A stretch of DNA of 64,000 nt from a bacterium. GTDB lineage: Bacteria; UBA10199; JACPAL01; GCA-016699445. A program made the translations under genes and the position numbers. Within the stretch, counting starts at the first letter, position 1. Each line of letters opens with the position of its first letter. The stretch lies in NCBI GenBank assembly GCA_035454885.1, contig DATIGE010000064.1:1-64000 (forward strand), read 5' to 3'. Below, piece after piece: positions 22,001 through 30,925 of this stretch. A model generated the notes under the pieces. The model was not told the origin of the DNA. It made no database searches and worked only from the letters and a program-made list of their open reading frames with translations.

Positions 22001-23346
22001 GGGGAGGCCTCCCTCAGATTGAAATGAAACTTGTCGTACAGATCGCGGAAGAAATTGTCCGGGTCCGTCCGCTTCTTGATTCTTTCATATTCCGGACGGT
22101 TGTAGATCGTCCAAAACCTCCCGCGGTCGTAGAAATTGTGCGAGATCAGAGTCTTGATGCCGCGGCATTCGTACGTCATCTCCTCCAGAATCTCGTAATA
22201 GTTGGCCTTCCGGTCCCTGTTCGAAAGTCCATAGACGGCCAGGTCGAAGAACATCCGGTCGCCGATCGCCTTGTCGTAGTCGGGATGAATCCAGGGGTAG
22301 GGCTGGACGCGGCGGTAGGGGACCACCCAAAGCGGGTAGTAGCCGATCTTCTCCCGGTATTGCCGCATGAAGGTTTCCAACCGGTTCACGGGAATAAAGA
22401 CATCCACGACGACGTCCGGGCGCTTGTCGAACTTCAGCAGGGGCGCCAGACGCTTGGACCAGGTGAGGAGGTTCGTCGAACCGAGAAGGAACTTGCCGAG
22501 GAGGAACCTCAGAAGCTTGGTCTCCAGGCCGGGCACCGTGCGAGAGAGCCAGTGGCACTCCGTGTCGTAGCGAAAGAAATAATCGTAGGTCGTGAGGTAG
22601 TCCCGGGTCTTTTCCCGCGTGCTCTTGTAAAAGACGTTCAACCAGGTGTAGTCGCTCGGCCTGACCCCGGTGGGCGGGGCCTCCATGAAGGTTCCCGCGC
22701 AGAGAACGTTCCTGTCCGGGGAGTGGACGATCGCGTCGATGAAGTCGGCGTCCGTTTGCTCCAATACCCCCTTCGTCAGGTCCCCGAAGGTCTTGTACGT
22801 CACGTAGTCCATCCGGACGAAGGGTTTGGCGTCGATCAGGCGGAACTTCAGCTTCGAGATGATCCCCAGCGTTCCATAAGAGCCGTGGATCATGTGGAAG
22901 ACATCCGCGTTCGCCGAAGGGGAGCAGGAGAGCACGTCGCCCGCGGCCGTGATGACCTCGTATTCCAGGCAGGAATCGTGGAAGCCGCCGTACTTGTGGG
23001 ACATGGACTCGACGGAGCAGCCGGAGACGGCTCCGCCGATCGTGATGGTCTTGAGCTCCGGCACGAGCATCGGGGCCAAACCCCGCTTCAGAGTCTCCCG
23101 AACCAGCCTTTCAAAGGTGACGCCGGGTTCGGCCGTGCAGGTCTTCGCCCCCGGATCGATCTCGAGAATTTCATTCAGGTCGCGGACGTTGATCTTCCGG
23201 TCCCTGTGTTTCGGGTCGTTGGGATTGGGGACGAAGTGGGAAACGCCGCCCTTCTGAAGCGACAGGGGACCGGCCTTGGCGTCGCGCGAGCGTAGCTCGT
23301 TCGCGATGCGGTCAATCTTCACGACGTGGGTCGCGTTCGCATCCAT
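21997..23346 (-). CDS. FAD-binding oxidoreductase, delta24-sterol-reductase-like
   Basis: A 449-residue protein from ATG 23346. The N-terminal half is a PCMH-type FAD domain: a rather short strand region (LSLQKGGVSHFVPN), then LNEILEIDPGAKTCTAEPGVTFERL, LVPELKTITIGGAVSGCSVES and SYGTLGIISKLKFRLID. The C-terminal half (WVVPYRRVQPYPWIHPDY, MTYECRGIKTLISHNFYD, RFWTIYNRPEY) resembles the DWARF1/DHCR24 family of flavin-dependent ene reductases. In bacteria the substrate is unknown; a lipid or isoprenoid is plausible, given the coupled DUF4442 gene. No membrane helix is seen. Confidence 0.82.
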   Translation of the reverse strand: MDANATHVVKIDRIANELRSRDAKAGPLSLQKGGVSHFVPNPNDPKHRDRKINVRDLNEILEIDPGAKTCTAEPGVTFERLVRETLKRGLAPMLVPELKTITIGGAVSGCSVESMSHKYGGFHDSCLEYEVITAAGDVLSCSPSANADVFHMIHGSYGTLGIISKLKFRLIDAKPFVRMDYVTYKTFGDLTKGVLEQTDADFIDAIVHSPDRNVLCAGTFMEAPPTGVRPSDYTWLNVFYKSTREKTRDYLTTYDYFFRYDTECHWLSRTVPGLETKLLRFLLGKFLLGSTNLLTWSKRLAPLLKFDKRPDVVVDVFIPVNRLETFMRQYREKIGYYPLWVVPYRRVQPYPWIHPDYDKAIGDRMFFDLAVYGLSNRDRKANYYEILEEMTYECRGIKTLISHNFYDRGRFWTIYNRPEYERIKKRTDPDNFFRDLYDKFHFNLREASP

Positions 23347-23396
23347 GGCGTATGCGATGACTGTTGCATCACGACGGCGTTGAAGACAAGGCGATT

Positions 23397-25409
23397 TCAG
23401 AGCGCGGGAAACCCGGAGGAGGAAAGGCGCTTCCTCTGCCCCTCCTGATCCTGGAGGACGGCCTTGAGGAGGAAGAGGCTGCCGACCCCCACCTGCGATT
23501 GAACTGAAAGCTCCCAGCCGGGATGGCTCTTCAAATGACGGGTGACGGAGGCCAGCCCTCCGCCGTAGCCCTCGGTCTCCTCCGGGTGTTCGCGGAAGCC
23601 CTCCAAGACCCGTTCCACGTCCCCAATCCCCATTCCGTTGTCCTCCACCCGAAAGACGATCGCTCCTTCGCCCTCGGTGACCTCGACCCTCACCTCGGGG
23701 ATCCCGTTTGATCTGCGGTATTTCACCGCGTTGGTGATGAGCTCGGTCAGGATGTCGTCCAGGGACTCGCGCTCCAGCTCGGAAAGATCCGAAAGCTCGA
23801 GGGAGGGAACGCTCGCATCCTTTGAATAGGTGAACTTCAGGTCGACGCCGAATTCCTTCGCGTGCCGAAGCTGCCTCCTGACCATCCATTGCGCCCACCC
23901 GTGGACCGTCTTGACGGTCAGCATCGACTCCTTCCACATCTGCTTGTCGCCGATGTTCAACGTGAGGGTGGCCGCCCGGTTCTTGGCGCCGTGGTGGCGC
24001 GGAAAGAGCTTGGGTCTGGGTTGGCCCTCTTCGAACGACCGGACCATCATTTCCAATTCCATGACGGTGAGGATCAGGTCGTCGACCAATCGCTCCTTGA
24101 CCAGGCGGCGGACGGCCTTCGCATCCTCTTTTCTTGCCGCCATTTCTCGGAAGGCCCGCTCGGTGTCGACGATCCATTTCTCATACCGCCGGTCCAGAGC
24201 GTCATGGTCGACGAGAAAGATATCCGCCAACTCGAACCATTCGTCTTCATGGAAGACCCTCGCCTCGTCGACGTAAAGCCTCCGGTTCAGGGTGATGTGG
24301 GTCCGCAGGCGCCTTTCGATCTCCTGGACGATGCCGGTGGCCAGAAAAGAGGCATCCGTGATCTTGCAGAGGGACGCGACCTCCTTGATCAAGTCGACGA
24401 CGGCCGACCGGGCCAGTTCCGGGATGCGTCTCTCCACCTGGGCGAGGTAGCCGTCGGCCAAATCCAAGATGTCCCGGCCGATGGCTTCCGCGGATTTGAA
24501 GTGCGGAGGCGGCGGAATCCCCTCCAGAATGCCCGTCAATCCGCCTTCGGCGTGCATCCTCTGATCGACCAGGAAGCAATGGACGTCGGAAACGATCGCG
24601 CCGCAAGCGGAGTCTCTTTTCATGATCTCCTCGCGGACAAAGCGGACATCGTCCTGGAAGGGGTGGTTTTTCGGCAGGGACCGGACCTTGCGGTCAACTT
24701 CGGGGTCGTTCACGCAGTCGTTCATCGCCCTCATGAAAGCCACCGGGTCGTGGATGGGGCCTCCCAAGTACGTGGCCAGGGAGGCAAGGAGGGAGGGAGC
24801 GGGCGCGGCCCCATCGAAAGGCCTCAAGAGAAGCGAGGCCGCCCCGCAGCGAAGGGCGTAGTCCCTCTGGCCGGGGTTGGCCGTCACGATCAACAGTTCA
24901 TCCAACGTCACTCCCAGCCTCTCGAGGACCAGTTCCAAAAACTCCCGCTGGCCCAAGGGCATGCGATAGCTGGTCGAGAGGAAACGGCGCGATCTTGGAA
25001 AAAGACCCCCGTAATGATGGTCGATCAAGTGATGGATCCGGGAGGTGGTTCCGGACAGGCAATTGTCCCAAACTGCGAGGAGCACGCCCGCCTTCGACAT
25101 CTCCTCCAGATCCGCACGGAGAAAAGCTGAGCCCTCGTAGTCCTTAAGGATCGAGGCCTTCACCGTCACGGGCGTCGGCTCGACGCCGCCGAAAAAGGGG
25201 GCCAATATCCCCGGCGCTTGCGCGGCCACACCGTCCCGGCTCGCAAAAAGGGGCGAGAGGGGGTCGTTCTTGGGGTCCAGAACCATTCGATGGAAGATTT
25301 GGGCGCGAAAGAAGGGCAGCTCGGAAGGGGAGGCGGACGATGCCCCCAGGAGAAGGTTGTCCACGCCGAGCGCAACGGCTCTGATTCCGCATCCCGCGAG
25401 GGCCAGCAC
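23397..25409 (-). CDS. HATPase-domain sensor protein with unusual N-terminus
   Basis: A 670-residue protein. Residues about 100-220 contain LLAVWDNCLSGTTSR, YRMPLGQREFLELVLERLG and ELLIVTANPGQRDYALRCGA, which look like a degenerate HAD-type domain. The central 220-450 region is helical. Residues about 540-650 are a GHKL ATPase: N-box DDILTELITNAVKYRRSNG, G1 VFRVEDNGMGIGD and G2 YGGGLASVTRHL. No HisKA dimerisation helix with a phospho-acceptor HExxxP motif is visible, and no membrane span. It may be an orphan kinase-like ATPase or sensor. It lies 50 bp upstream of the FAD oxidoreductase. Confidence 0.65.
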   Translation of the reverse strand: MLALAGCGIRAVALGVDNLLLGASSASPSELPFFRAQIFHRMVLDPKNDPLSPLFASRDGVAAQAPGILAPFFGGVEPTPVTVKASILKDYEGSAFLRADLEEMSKAGVLLAVWDNCLSGTTSRIHHLIDHHYGGLFPRSRRFLSTSYRMPLGQREFLELVLERLGVTLDELLIVTANPGQRDYALRCGAASLLLRPFDGAAPAPSLLASLATYLGGPIHDPVAFMRAMNDCVNDPEVDRKVRSLPKNHPFQDDVRFVREEIMKRDSACGAIVSDVHCFLVDQRMHAEGGLTGILEGIPPPPHFKSAEAIGRDILDLADGYLAQVERRIPELARSAVVDLIKEVASLCKITDASFLATGIVQEIERRLRTHITLNRRLYVDEARVFHEDEWFELADIFLVDHDALDRRYEKWIVDTERAFREMAARKEDAKAVRRLVKERLVDDLILTVMELEMMVRSFEEGQPRPKLFPRHHGAKNRAATLTLNIGDKQMWKESMLTVKTVHGWAQWMVRRQLRHAKEFGVDLKFTYSKDASVPSLELSDLSELERESLDDILTELITNAVKYRRSNGIPEVRVEVTEGEGAIVFRVEDNGMGIGDVERVLEGFREHPEETEGYGGGLASVTRHLKSHPGWELSVQSQVGVGSLFLLKAVLQDQEGQRKRLSSSGFPAL

Positions 25410-25511
25410 GATTCACTCCTTGGTATAGGCCCTTCATCGACGTCGGCTCGAACTCGTTGCGTTTTTTGTCGATTGCCCCTATTTTCCCCCCACGAAACTC
25501 AAGGAGGGGTC

Positions 25512-26342
25512 ATGGCGGACGGAACCGGCAGCGCCAGCGGTGCATTCAAGGTCATCAAGTGGGTCGTCGGGGTCTTTCTCGTTCTCATCATCGTCACGTG
25601 GCTGAATCCCTTCGTGACCATCGGCCCCGGCGAGCGAGGCGTGGTCACGCGGTTCGGCGCCGTCCAGGACCGTATCCTGGACGAGGGGCTTTCCTTCCGG
25701 ATGCCGATCGTCGAAAAGGTCATCGTCGTGGATGTCAAGACGCACAAGATCGAGGTGAACGCTCCTTCGTACTCGAAGGATCTTCAGAACGTCGACACGA
25801 AGATCGCCCTCAACTACCACCTCGATCCGAAGAACGTTCACCGGCTCTTGCAAGAAATCGGGGTTGATTACGAGATCCGGATCATTTCGCCGGCGATCCA
25901 GGAATCCGTGAAAGCCGCCACCGCCAAGTTTACGGCCGCGGAACTCGTCTCCGAACGGCCCAAGGTGAAGGAGGAGATCAAGGCAACGCTCGTGGCGCGC
26001 CTGCACCCCAGCTTCATGGCGGTGGACGACTTCTCCATCGTCGATTTCGAGTTCTCCGAAACCTTCGAGCGCGCCATCGACGAAAAGCAGATCGCCGAGC
26101 AGAATGCCTTGAAGGCCCAGAACGACCTGCGCCGCATCCAGGTCGAGGCCGAGCAGCGGATCGCCCAGGCTACGGCGGAGGCCGAGGCCATCCGCATCCA
26201 ATCCGAGGCCTTGAAACAGAATCAGGGCCTGGTCCAGCTCGAGGCCGTCAAGAAGTGGAACGGGGCCCTGCCGGGAATCATGATGGGGAACACCTTGCCC
26301 TTCATGGACATGGGACGATTCGTCAACAGTGGGCAACAATAA
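25512..26342 (+). CDS. prohibitin/HflC-like SPFH domain protein
   Basis: A 276-residue protein. One N-terminal membrane anchor (residues about 14-33), then an SPFH/band 7 domain: FVTIGPGERGVVTRFGAVQD, LDEGLSFRMPIVEKVIVVDV, TKIALNYHLDPKNVHRL and VKAATAKFTAAELVSERP, followed by a long charged coiled-coil (AEQNALKAQNDLRRIQVEAE) and a short tail. Prohibitin-like members scaffold membrane protease and quality-control complexes. ATG 25512 follows AAGGAGGGG. The CoA transferase gene overlaps its end by 14 bp. Confidence 0.88.
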   Translation: MADGTGSASGAFKVIKWVVGVFLVLIIVTWLNPFVTIGPGERGVVTRFGAVQDRILDEGLSFRMPIVEKVIVVDVKTHKIEVNAPSYSKDLQNVDTKIALNYHLDPKNVHRLLQEIGVDYEIRIISPAIQESVKAATAKFTAAELVSERPKVKEEIKATLVARLHPSFMAVDDFSIVDFEFSETFERAIDEKQIAEQNALKAQNDLRRIQVEAEQRIAQATAEAEAIRIQSEALKQNQGLVQLEAVKKWNGALPGIMMGNTLPFMDMGRFVNSGQQ

Positions 26343-27666
26343 AAAGTCCCTTTCCGAAGTCTTGAGCCTTTTCCGGACTCGGGACCGCCTCGCCGTTCCC
26401 CTGGCGACGGGTCAACCCATGGGGCTCCTCTCCGCGCTTTCCAACCGGACGGATTGGGAGAGGCTGGAGATCTTCACCGGGCTTCTAGCCTTTCCATACC
26501 CCGTCCTGAAGGACCCGCACGTCTATACCACCAGCGGTTACTATGGGCCCGTCGAGCGTTTCCTGAACGAGCAGGGGGCGCACGTGGATTACTTGCCCGC
26601 CGACTTCATAGGGTTCGAGATCATCGAAAAGAAGCGCCCCTCGCGCGTTGTCGCCACGACGGTTTCCGTCCCCGACTCGGAGGGCCACGTCACGTTCGGG
26701 ACACACGGCGCGGCCGCCGACGTCCCGTTTCGGCTCGCCTGCCGCGACAAGGACCGGCTCGGGATCGCCGAGGTGAATCCCACGATGCCGGTCGTCTATG
26801 GCGCGCCGGGACACGGCGACAACAAGATCCGCCTGGACGAGATCGATGTCTATTTCGAGTCCGATCAGGCCCAGATTGAGGTGCCGCCGTCCGAGGCCAC
26901 CGACGTCGAGAAAAAGATCTCCGACAACGTCCTGAGCCTCATCCGCTCGGGAGACACCCTTCAATTCGGGATCGGCGGGATTCCTAACCACGTGGCGACG
27001 CTTCTGGCGGCCGGCCCCTTGGGAGACTTTGGGGTCCATTCGGAACTCGTCTCGGATGGATTTCTGAAGCTCGTCGAATCGGGAAAGGTTTCGAACCGAG
27101 GCAAGGGGACTTTTCAGGGACAAAGCGTCTTTACCTTCGCCCTCGGCTCCCAATCCCTCTACGATTTCCTGGACGAAAGAAAAGGCCGGAACCGCCGTCA
27201 GGCGATTTGCCTCCCGGTCTCCGTCGTGAACGATCCCCACGTGATCGCGAAGAACCGCAACATGACCAGCATCAATTCGGGCTTCATGATCGACTTCAAC
27301 GGGCAGGTCACCTCCGAAGCGATCGGTCTCAAGCAATACAGCGGCGTCGGAGGACAATTGCTTTTCGTGCAGGGGGCCTACGCCTCGGAGGGCGGACGCA
27401 GCATCCTCTGCATCAAATCGACAGCGAACGTGGATGGGAAGAATATCTCGAACATCGTACCCGCGCTTCCTCCGGGAAGCATCGTCAGCACGCCCCGGCA
27501 TTACGTCCAGTACATCGTCACCGAATACGGCATCGCCGACCTCTACGGCGTTCCCGATGAGCTCCGCGCCGAAAGGCTGATCGCCGTAGCCCATCCCGAT
27601 TTCCGGGCCGAGCTGAAGGCCAAGGCCGACGAGATGAACCGGCTCTATTACAAGCGTTCCTCCTAG
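26329..27666 (+). CDS. acetyl-CoA hydrolase/transferase family CoA transferase
   Basis: A 445-residue enzyme of the family I CoA transferases (4-hydroxybutyrate/acetate CoA transferase, acetyl-CoA hydrolase). Visible features are the FGIGGIPNHV oxyanion loop (213-222), the catalytic Glu330 in FNGQVTSEAIG, and the QYIVTEYGIADLYG C-terminal segment. It would move CoA between acyl-CoA and a short acid through a glutamyl-CoA intermediate. The GTG start at 26329 lies inside the SPFH gene (14-bp overlap). No dedicated pathway gene is adjacent, so the acyl donor is unknown. Confidence 0.88.
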   Translation: MGNNKKSLSEVLSLFRTRDRLAVPLATGQPMGLLSALSNRTDWERLEIFTGLLAFPYPVLKDPHVYTTSGYYGPVERFLNEQGAHVDYLPADFIGFEIIEKKRPSRVVATTVSVPDSEGHVTFGTHGAAADVPFRLACRDKDRLGIAEVNPTMPVVYGAPGHGDNKIRLDEIDVYFESDQAQIEVPPSEATDVEKKISDNVLSLIRSGDTLQFGIGGIPNHVATLLAAGPLGDFGVHSELVSDGFLKLVESGKVSNRGKGTFQGQSVFTFALGSQSLYDFLDERKGRNRRQAICLPVSVVNDPHVIAKNRNMTSINSGFMIDFNGQVTSEAIGLKQYSGVGGQLLFVQGAYASEGGRSILCIKSTANVDGKNISNIVPALPPGSIVSTPRHYVQYIVTEYGIADLYGVPDELRAERLIAVAHPDFRAELKAKADEMNRLYYKRSS

Positions 27667-28733
27667 CCGGCCTGGTCCAGGACTTGGGAAAGCTGTTCCA
27701 AGGTGAGCGTGTTGAGGGCCTTCATGCGAAGCGCAGCCGCATCCGGAAACCCCTTGAGATAGCCCACCATGTGCTTGCGAACCGCCTTGAACTCGCGCTC
27801 TCCACGCCCGTCGACAAAGTAGCGTGCATGCTCCAGGGCCACGGAAATCCGCTCCGGCTTGGCCGCTTCCCGGCCAGCGAAAATCCACGGATTGCCCATG
27901 CTCGCGCGGCCGATCAGGACCCCGTCCACGCCGGTCTCCGCGATCCTGCGAAGGGCTTCCGCGCGCGAAGAAACGTCCCCGTTGCCCAGGATCAGGGTGC
28001 CGCTGCCGCGCGCGATGCCGGCGACCCGGGCGATGGCGTCCCATCGAGCGGGTCCACGGTACATCTGCTTGAGCGTCCGGCCGTGGATCGAAATGGCCGC
28101 GGGGCTCTCCGTCAAGAGGGTCTCCACCCAACGCTCGATGACGATCTCGTCGTAGCCCAGGCGGGTCTTGACGGAGTACGGGATCAAACGGCGGCGGCCT
28201 TCGCCTCCCTCCTGGCGACCGCTTCGTCTGTGGTTCATGTGTCGGACGACGGTGATCACCTTTTCGGGAACCTTCAGGTCCTCCAACGACTGCCCTCGGG
28301 ACCAGTCCTGGAGTCCCGCCCGCGTCGCGCGGATGATTTCAAGCGCCAGATCCGGCACACGGATGAGGGCGGCCCCGCAGTTTTTTTGAGTCACCTGCTT
28401 GGCGGGGCAACCCATGTTGATGTCGAGGCCGTCAAAACCCAACTCCGCGACGACATGAGCCGACCGGTAAAAGTCGTCCGGATGGTTTCCGTACACCTGG
28501 GCGACGATCGGCCGCTCGGCCTCCGAATACTCAAAATCCCGCAGGACCTTTTCCGGCGCGTAAAACATGCCGACGGCCGTGGTGAATTCGGTAAAAATCA
28601 CGTCCGGCCGTCCATGCCGCGCGGCGATGGCCCGGCAGGCGAAGTCCGTCACGCCATCCATGGGGGAGAGGGCGATGATGGGCCGCGAAAGCGTGTTCCA
28701 GAAGCCGCTCAAGCGGCCGGAGTGCTGCGTCAT
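27663..28733 (-). CDS. dus: tRNA-dihydrouridine synthase
   Basis: A 356-residue FMN-dependent enzyme that reduces uridines in the tRNA D-loop. Motifs: ALSPMDGVTDFACR at the N-terminus, VAQVYGNHPDDF, DINMGCPAKQVTQKNCGAAL with the active-site Cys, PYSVKTRLGYDE, SIHGRTLKQMYRG and LILGNGDVSS. The substrate class (DusA/B/C) is not clear. The start at 28733 matches a promoter whose predicted start site falls on the ATG, implying a leaderless message; ATG 28754 is an alternative. It converges on the CoA transferase with a 4-bp overlap. Confidence 0.9.
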   Translation of the reverse strand: MTQHSGRLSGFWNTLSRPIIALSPMDGVTDFACRAIAARHGRPDVIFTEFTTAVGMFYAPEKVLRDFEYSEAERPIVAQVYGNHPDDFYRSAHVVAELGFDGLDINMGCPAKQVTQKNCGAALIRVPDLALEIIRATRAGLQDWSRGQSLEDLKVPEKVITVVRHMNHRRSGRQEGGEGRRRLIPYSVKTRLGYDEIVIERWVETLLTESPAAISIHGRTLKQMYRGPARWDAIARVAGIARGSGTLILGNGDVSSRAEALRRIAETGVDGVLIGRASMGNPWIFAGREAAKPERISVALEHARYFVDGRGEREFKAVRKHMVGYLKGFPDAAALRMKALNTLTLEQLSQVLDQAG

Positions 28734-28739
28734 AAAACA

Positions 28740-28769
28740 CTTATACTGCGTCATTGCGCGTTGTGGCAA
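28740..28769 (-). promoter_or_regulatory. putative dus promoter, leaderless
   Basis: Minus strand: TTGCCA at 28769-28764, an 18-bp spacer, TATAAG at 28745-28740. The expected transcript start, 6-7 bp downstream, coincides with the ATG at 28733. Confidence 0.55.
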
Positions 28770-28807
28770 GGGAGCAACTTTTCGCCATTTTCGACGATAG
28801 CGAGGCC

Positions 28808-29860
28808 GTGGTAGAAGCGTCAGTCACAATTACGGCGCTCACTTACAATGCCCACCTCTTCGGGCAGACGGCCCGATTTTTCGTGAACGGCTCGTTGAGG
28901 GAGACCGATTTTTATTTTCATGACGCGGAGAGGGTTCCGCAAATCGGCTCCTCCGTGCTTGGAACGGGCGCGGATATCGTCGGGTTGACGGAGATTTGGG
29001 ACGACGACACCCGCGAGCGCCTCCTGAGGGAACTCTCCGGCCGCTACCCCTACGCGGCGACCTCCCCTTCGGCGCCCGGGATCGGCCGTTTGCTGGAGAG
29101 GACCTACGAAGGCTGGCCGCGCCTGGCGCCGCGCATCGACGGGGCGGTCGGCCACTTCACGCGGCGGCATTACAGCGTCGCCAAGACCGGTCTCGCGACG
29201 GGGCTCGCCGAGTATCTTTCACCCTACCTGACGGAAGACCGGATTGGGCGCGCCTTGTCGGCGATCCTCCGGTCGGGTCCTGTCTGGGGGGCGGGGCTCC
29301 TCTTCCTGAGCCGGTATCCGATCGTTTCTTCGCTCTTCCTGCCGCACCCGGTCCGGGCGGATTGGGAGCACCTGGCCGGCAAGGGGGTTCTGTGGTCACT
29401 CGTCGAACTGCCGAACGGCAGCCGGGTACGCGTCTCCCTGGGGCATTACCAGGAAGGGGAGTCGGCCAAGGCGCGCGAGGCGCGGGGCAACCAGATCGAC
29501 AAGACGCGCAAGGCCCTGGAGTTCTTCGCCCGGCCCACCCTTTGCCTCGGTGATTTCAACGTCATCGGCGGAACCCCGGAATACGACTCTATGTTGTCCT
29601 CGCTCGGGCTTGCCGATTCCGGAAAGGGCCCGACCTACCGCGATCCGAACCCCTATCAGGAGAAATTGGGCGCGCCCCGCCCGGAGCGTCCCCAGGCCCG
29701 GCAGCTGGATTACATCCTGCACGGCCCCGAGTGGACTGCCTTGGAATCTTCAGTCCCTCGGGATGACTTCTGGTCCTCGGAGGGCGGGTTTCATCTGTCC
29801 GACCACGATCCCGTCCTCACCCGGGTCCGGTTGGATGACACAGCTCGTCGCGGAAGCTAG
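28808..29860 (+). CDS. endonuclease/exonuclease/phosphatase-fold hydrolase
   Basis: About 350 residues. The EEP fold is recognised by YNAHLFG (metal Asn), DIVGLTEIWDD (metal Glu), LLFLSRYPIVSS, LCLGDFNVIGGTPEY, QLDYILHG and the C-terminal LSDHDPVLTRVRL catalytic His-Asp. The order and spacing suit sphingomyelinase-like or inositol-phosphatase-like EEP enzymes more than DNA repair nucleases. An insert of about 90 residues (LERTYEGWPRLAPRIDGAVG) is present. Start: GTG 28808 with GAGG upstream; an upstream TTG (28754) is less likely. First gene of an operon with the 29893 gene and maf. Confidence 0.85.
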   Translation: MVEASVTITALTYNAHLFGQTARFFVNGSLRETDFYFHDAERVPQIGSSVLGTGADIVGLTEIWDDDTRERLLRELSGRYPYAATSPSAPGIGRLLERTYEGWPRLAPRIDGAVGHFTRRHYSVAKTGLATGLAEYLSPYLTEDRIGRALSAILRSGPVWGAGLLFLSRYPIVSSLFLPHPVRADWEHLAGKGVLWSLVELPNGSRVRVSLGHYQEGESAKAREARGNQIDKTRKALEFFARPTLCLGDFNVIGGTPEYDSMLSSLGLADSGKGPTYRDPNPYQEKLGAPRPERPQARQLDYILHGPEWTALESSVPRDDFWSSEGGFHLSDHDPVLTRVRLDDTARRGS

Positions 29861-29892
29861 CAACCTCTCCCGCGGCGCGTCGATGACGCCCC

Positions 29893-30924
29893 GTGTTTCG
29901 GATTCCGCTCTCGCTGCCTCCCTATGCGCTCTCCGGCACGCCGCGGGTGTTCGTAAACCCCCTCGTGCCGGTCTGGATCGATCCGGCCGGGGGCATCCAA
30001 CTTCCGCTCACGATGGACGCATCGACGACCGACATCGGCGTCCGGGCGGGGAATCCCGAGGGGCTGGCCACTTGGATCGCCGGCAGACGCCCGTATTTTG
30101 CCTCCCGGGACCCCGAATTCCGCTTCTTCGCCTCCGAGGGCGAGTATCGCGCGGCGGTCCATCCGGCTTGGCTCGACCAGGCGACCGGCAAGATTGACGA
30201 AATCGTCCGTTCCTACGCCGGCACCGCCGCGCGCTTGCTCCACGACCGCTGGAGCCGGATACATCCGCTCCTCGCCGCCACGCTCTATGCGGGTCAGGGA
30301 ACGCTGTCTCCGGGCGATTTTTTCCTGATTCCCCAGGACTTGAGCCTCTTCGGGGCGCCGTTCGATCCGGCGAATGATCTCTTCGGCCTCCTGCATCTCC
30401 TGGAGACCTTCGCGATGGTAGACGGCCTTTTTGCCGCTGGCCTCACGGATCGGATCCAGATCGCAGGAGAGACGGGACTCCGAGAGCTCCATGACGCGCC
30501 GCCAAAATCGGAGGATCCTTGGCTGGAGGTGATCGACGGTTTCGGCGCGAGCATCCGCGTGCCAAAGAGCGAGATCCGTCCCTTTTGCATCTTGGAAGAA
30601 GACGCGGACGGCCGTGTCGATTCGATGACGACGGGCAGTGCCACGGTCCATGTGGCTTATGATCGATTTCAAATCGAACTCGTCCAGCTGAACGCCTTGT
30701 TGATCGGGGCGTACCTCTTTGCCCACTTTGGCTTGACCGACGACGAGCTCAAGAGCCTGGCGGCGCGGATTTCGCACGACGAAGGCATGGGCTTGTTCGC
30801 TGCCAGGGACGATGATATCGTCCTTCAGGAACTCAAACGGAGGGGTTGGAACCCATCCCCCCGGGATGCCGCTGCCGTGGGTTTTATCACGGCGGCCGTC
30901 CGGCGCCTCCGGACCACCGCATGA
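29893..30924 (+). CDS. hypothetical protein
   Basis: A 343-residue protein starting at GTG 29893, 32 bp after the EEP gene and 1 bp before maf, so probably co-transcribed. It opens with MFRIPLSLPPY, like the MFRIPP of the protein at 15907. The middle has EGEYRAAVHPAWLDQATG, a helical region (DLFGLLHLLETFAMVDGLF) and FQIELVQLNALLIGAYLFAH near the C-terminus. No signal peptide or catalytic motif is recognised. The sequence does not point to a family. Confidence 0.55.
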   Translation: MFRIPLSLPPYALSGTPRVFVNPLVPVWIDPAGGIQLPLTMDASTTDIGVRAGNPEGLATWIAGRRPYFASRDPEFRFFASEGEYRAAVHPAWLDQATGKIDEIVRSYAGTAARLLHDRWSRIHPLLAATLYAGQGTLSPGDFFLIPQDLSLFGAPFDPANDLFGLLHLLETFAMVDGLFAAGLTDRIQIAGETGLRELHDAPPKSEDPWLEVIDGFGASIRVPKSEIRPFCILEEDADGRVDSMTTGSATVHVAYDRFQIELVQLNALLIGAYLFAHFGLTDDELKSLAARISHDEGMGLFAARDDDIVLQELKRRGWNPSPRDAAAVGFITAAVRRLRTTA

Positions 30925-30925
30925 G

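Noticed and set aside
22024-23295. 423-codon plus-strand open frame
   Set aside because: It is antisense to the FAD oxidoreductase, which has the PCMH-type FAD motifs.
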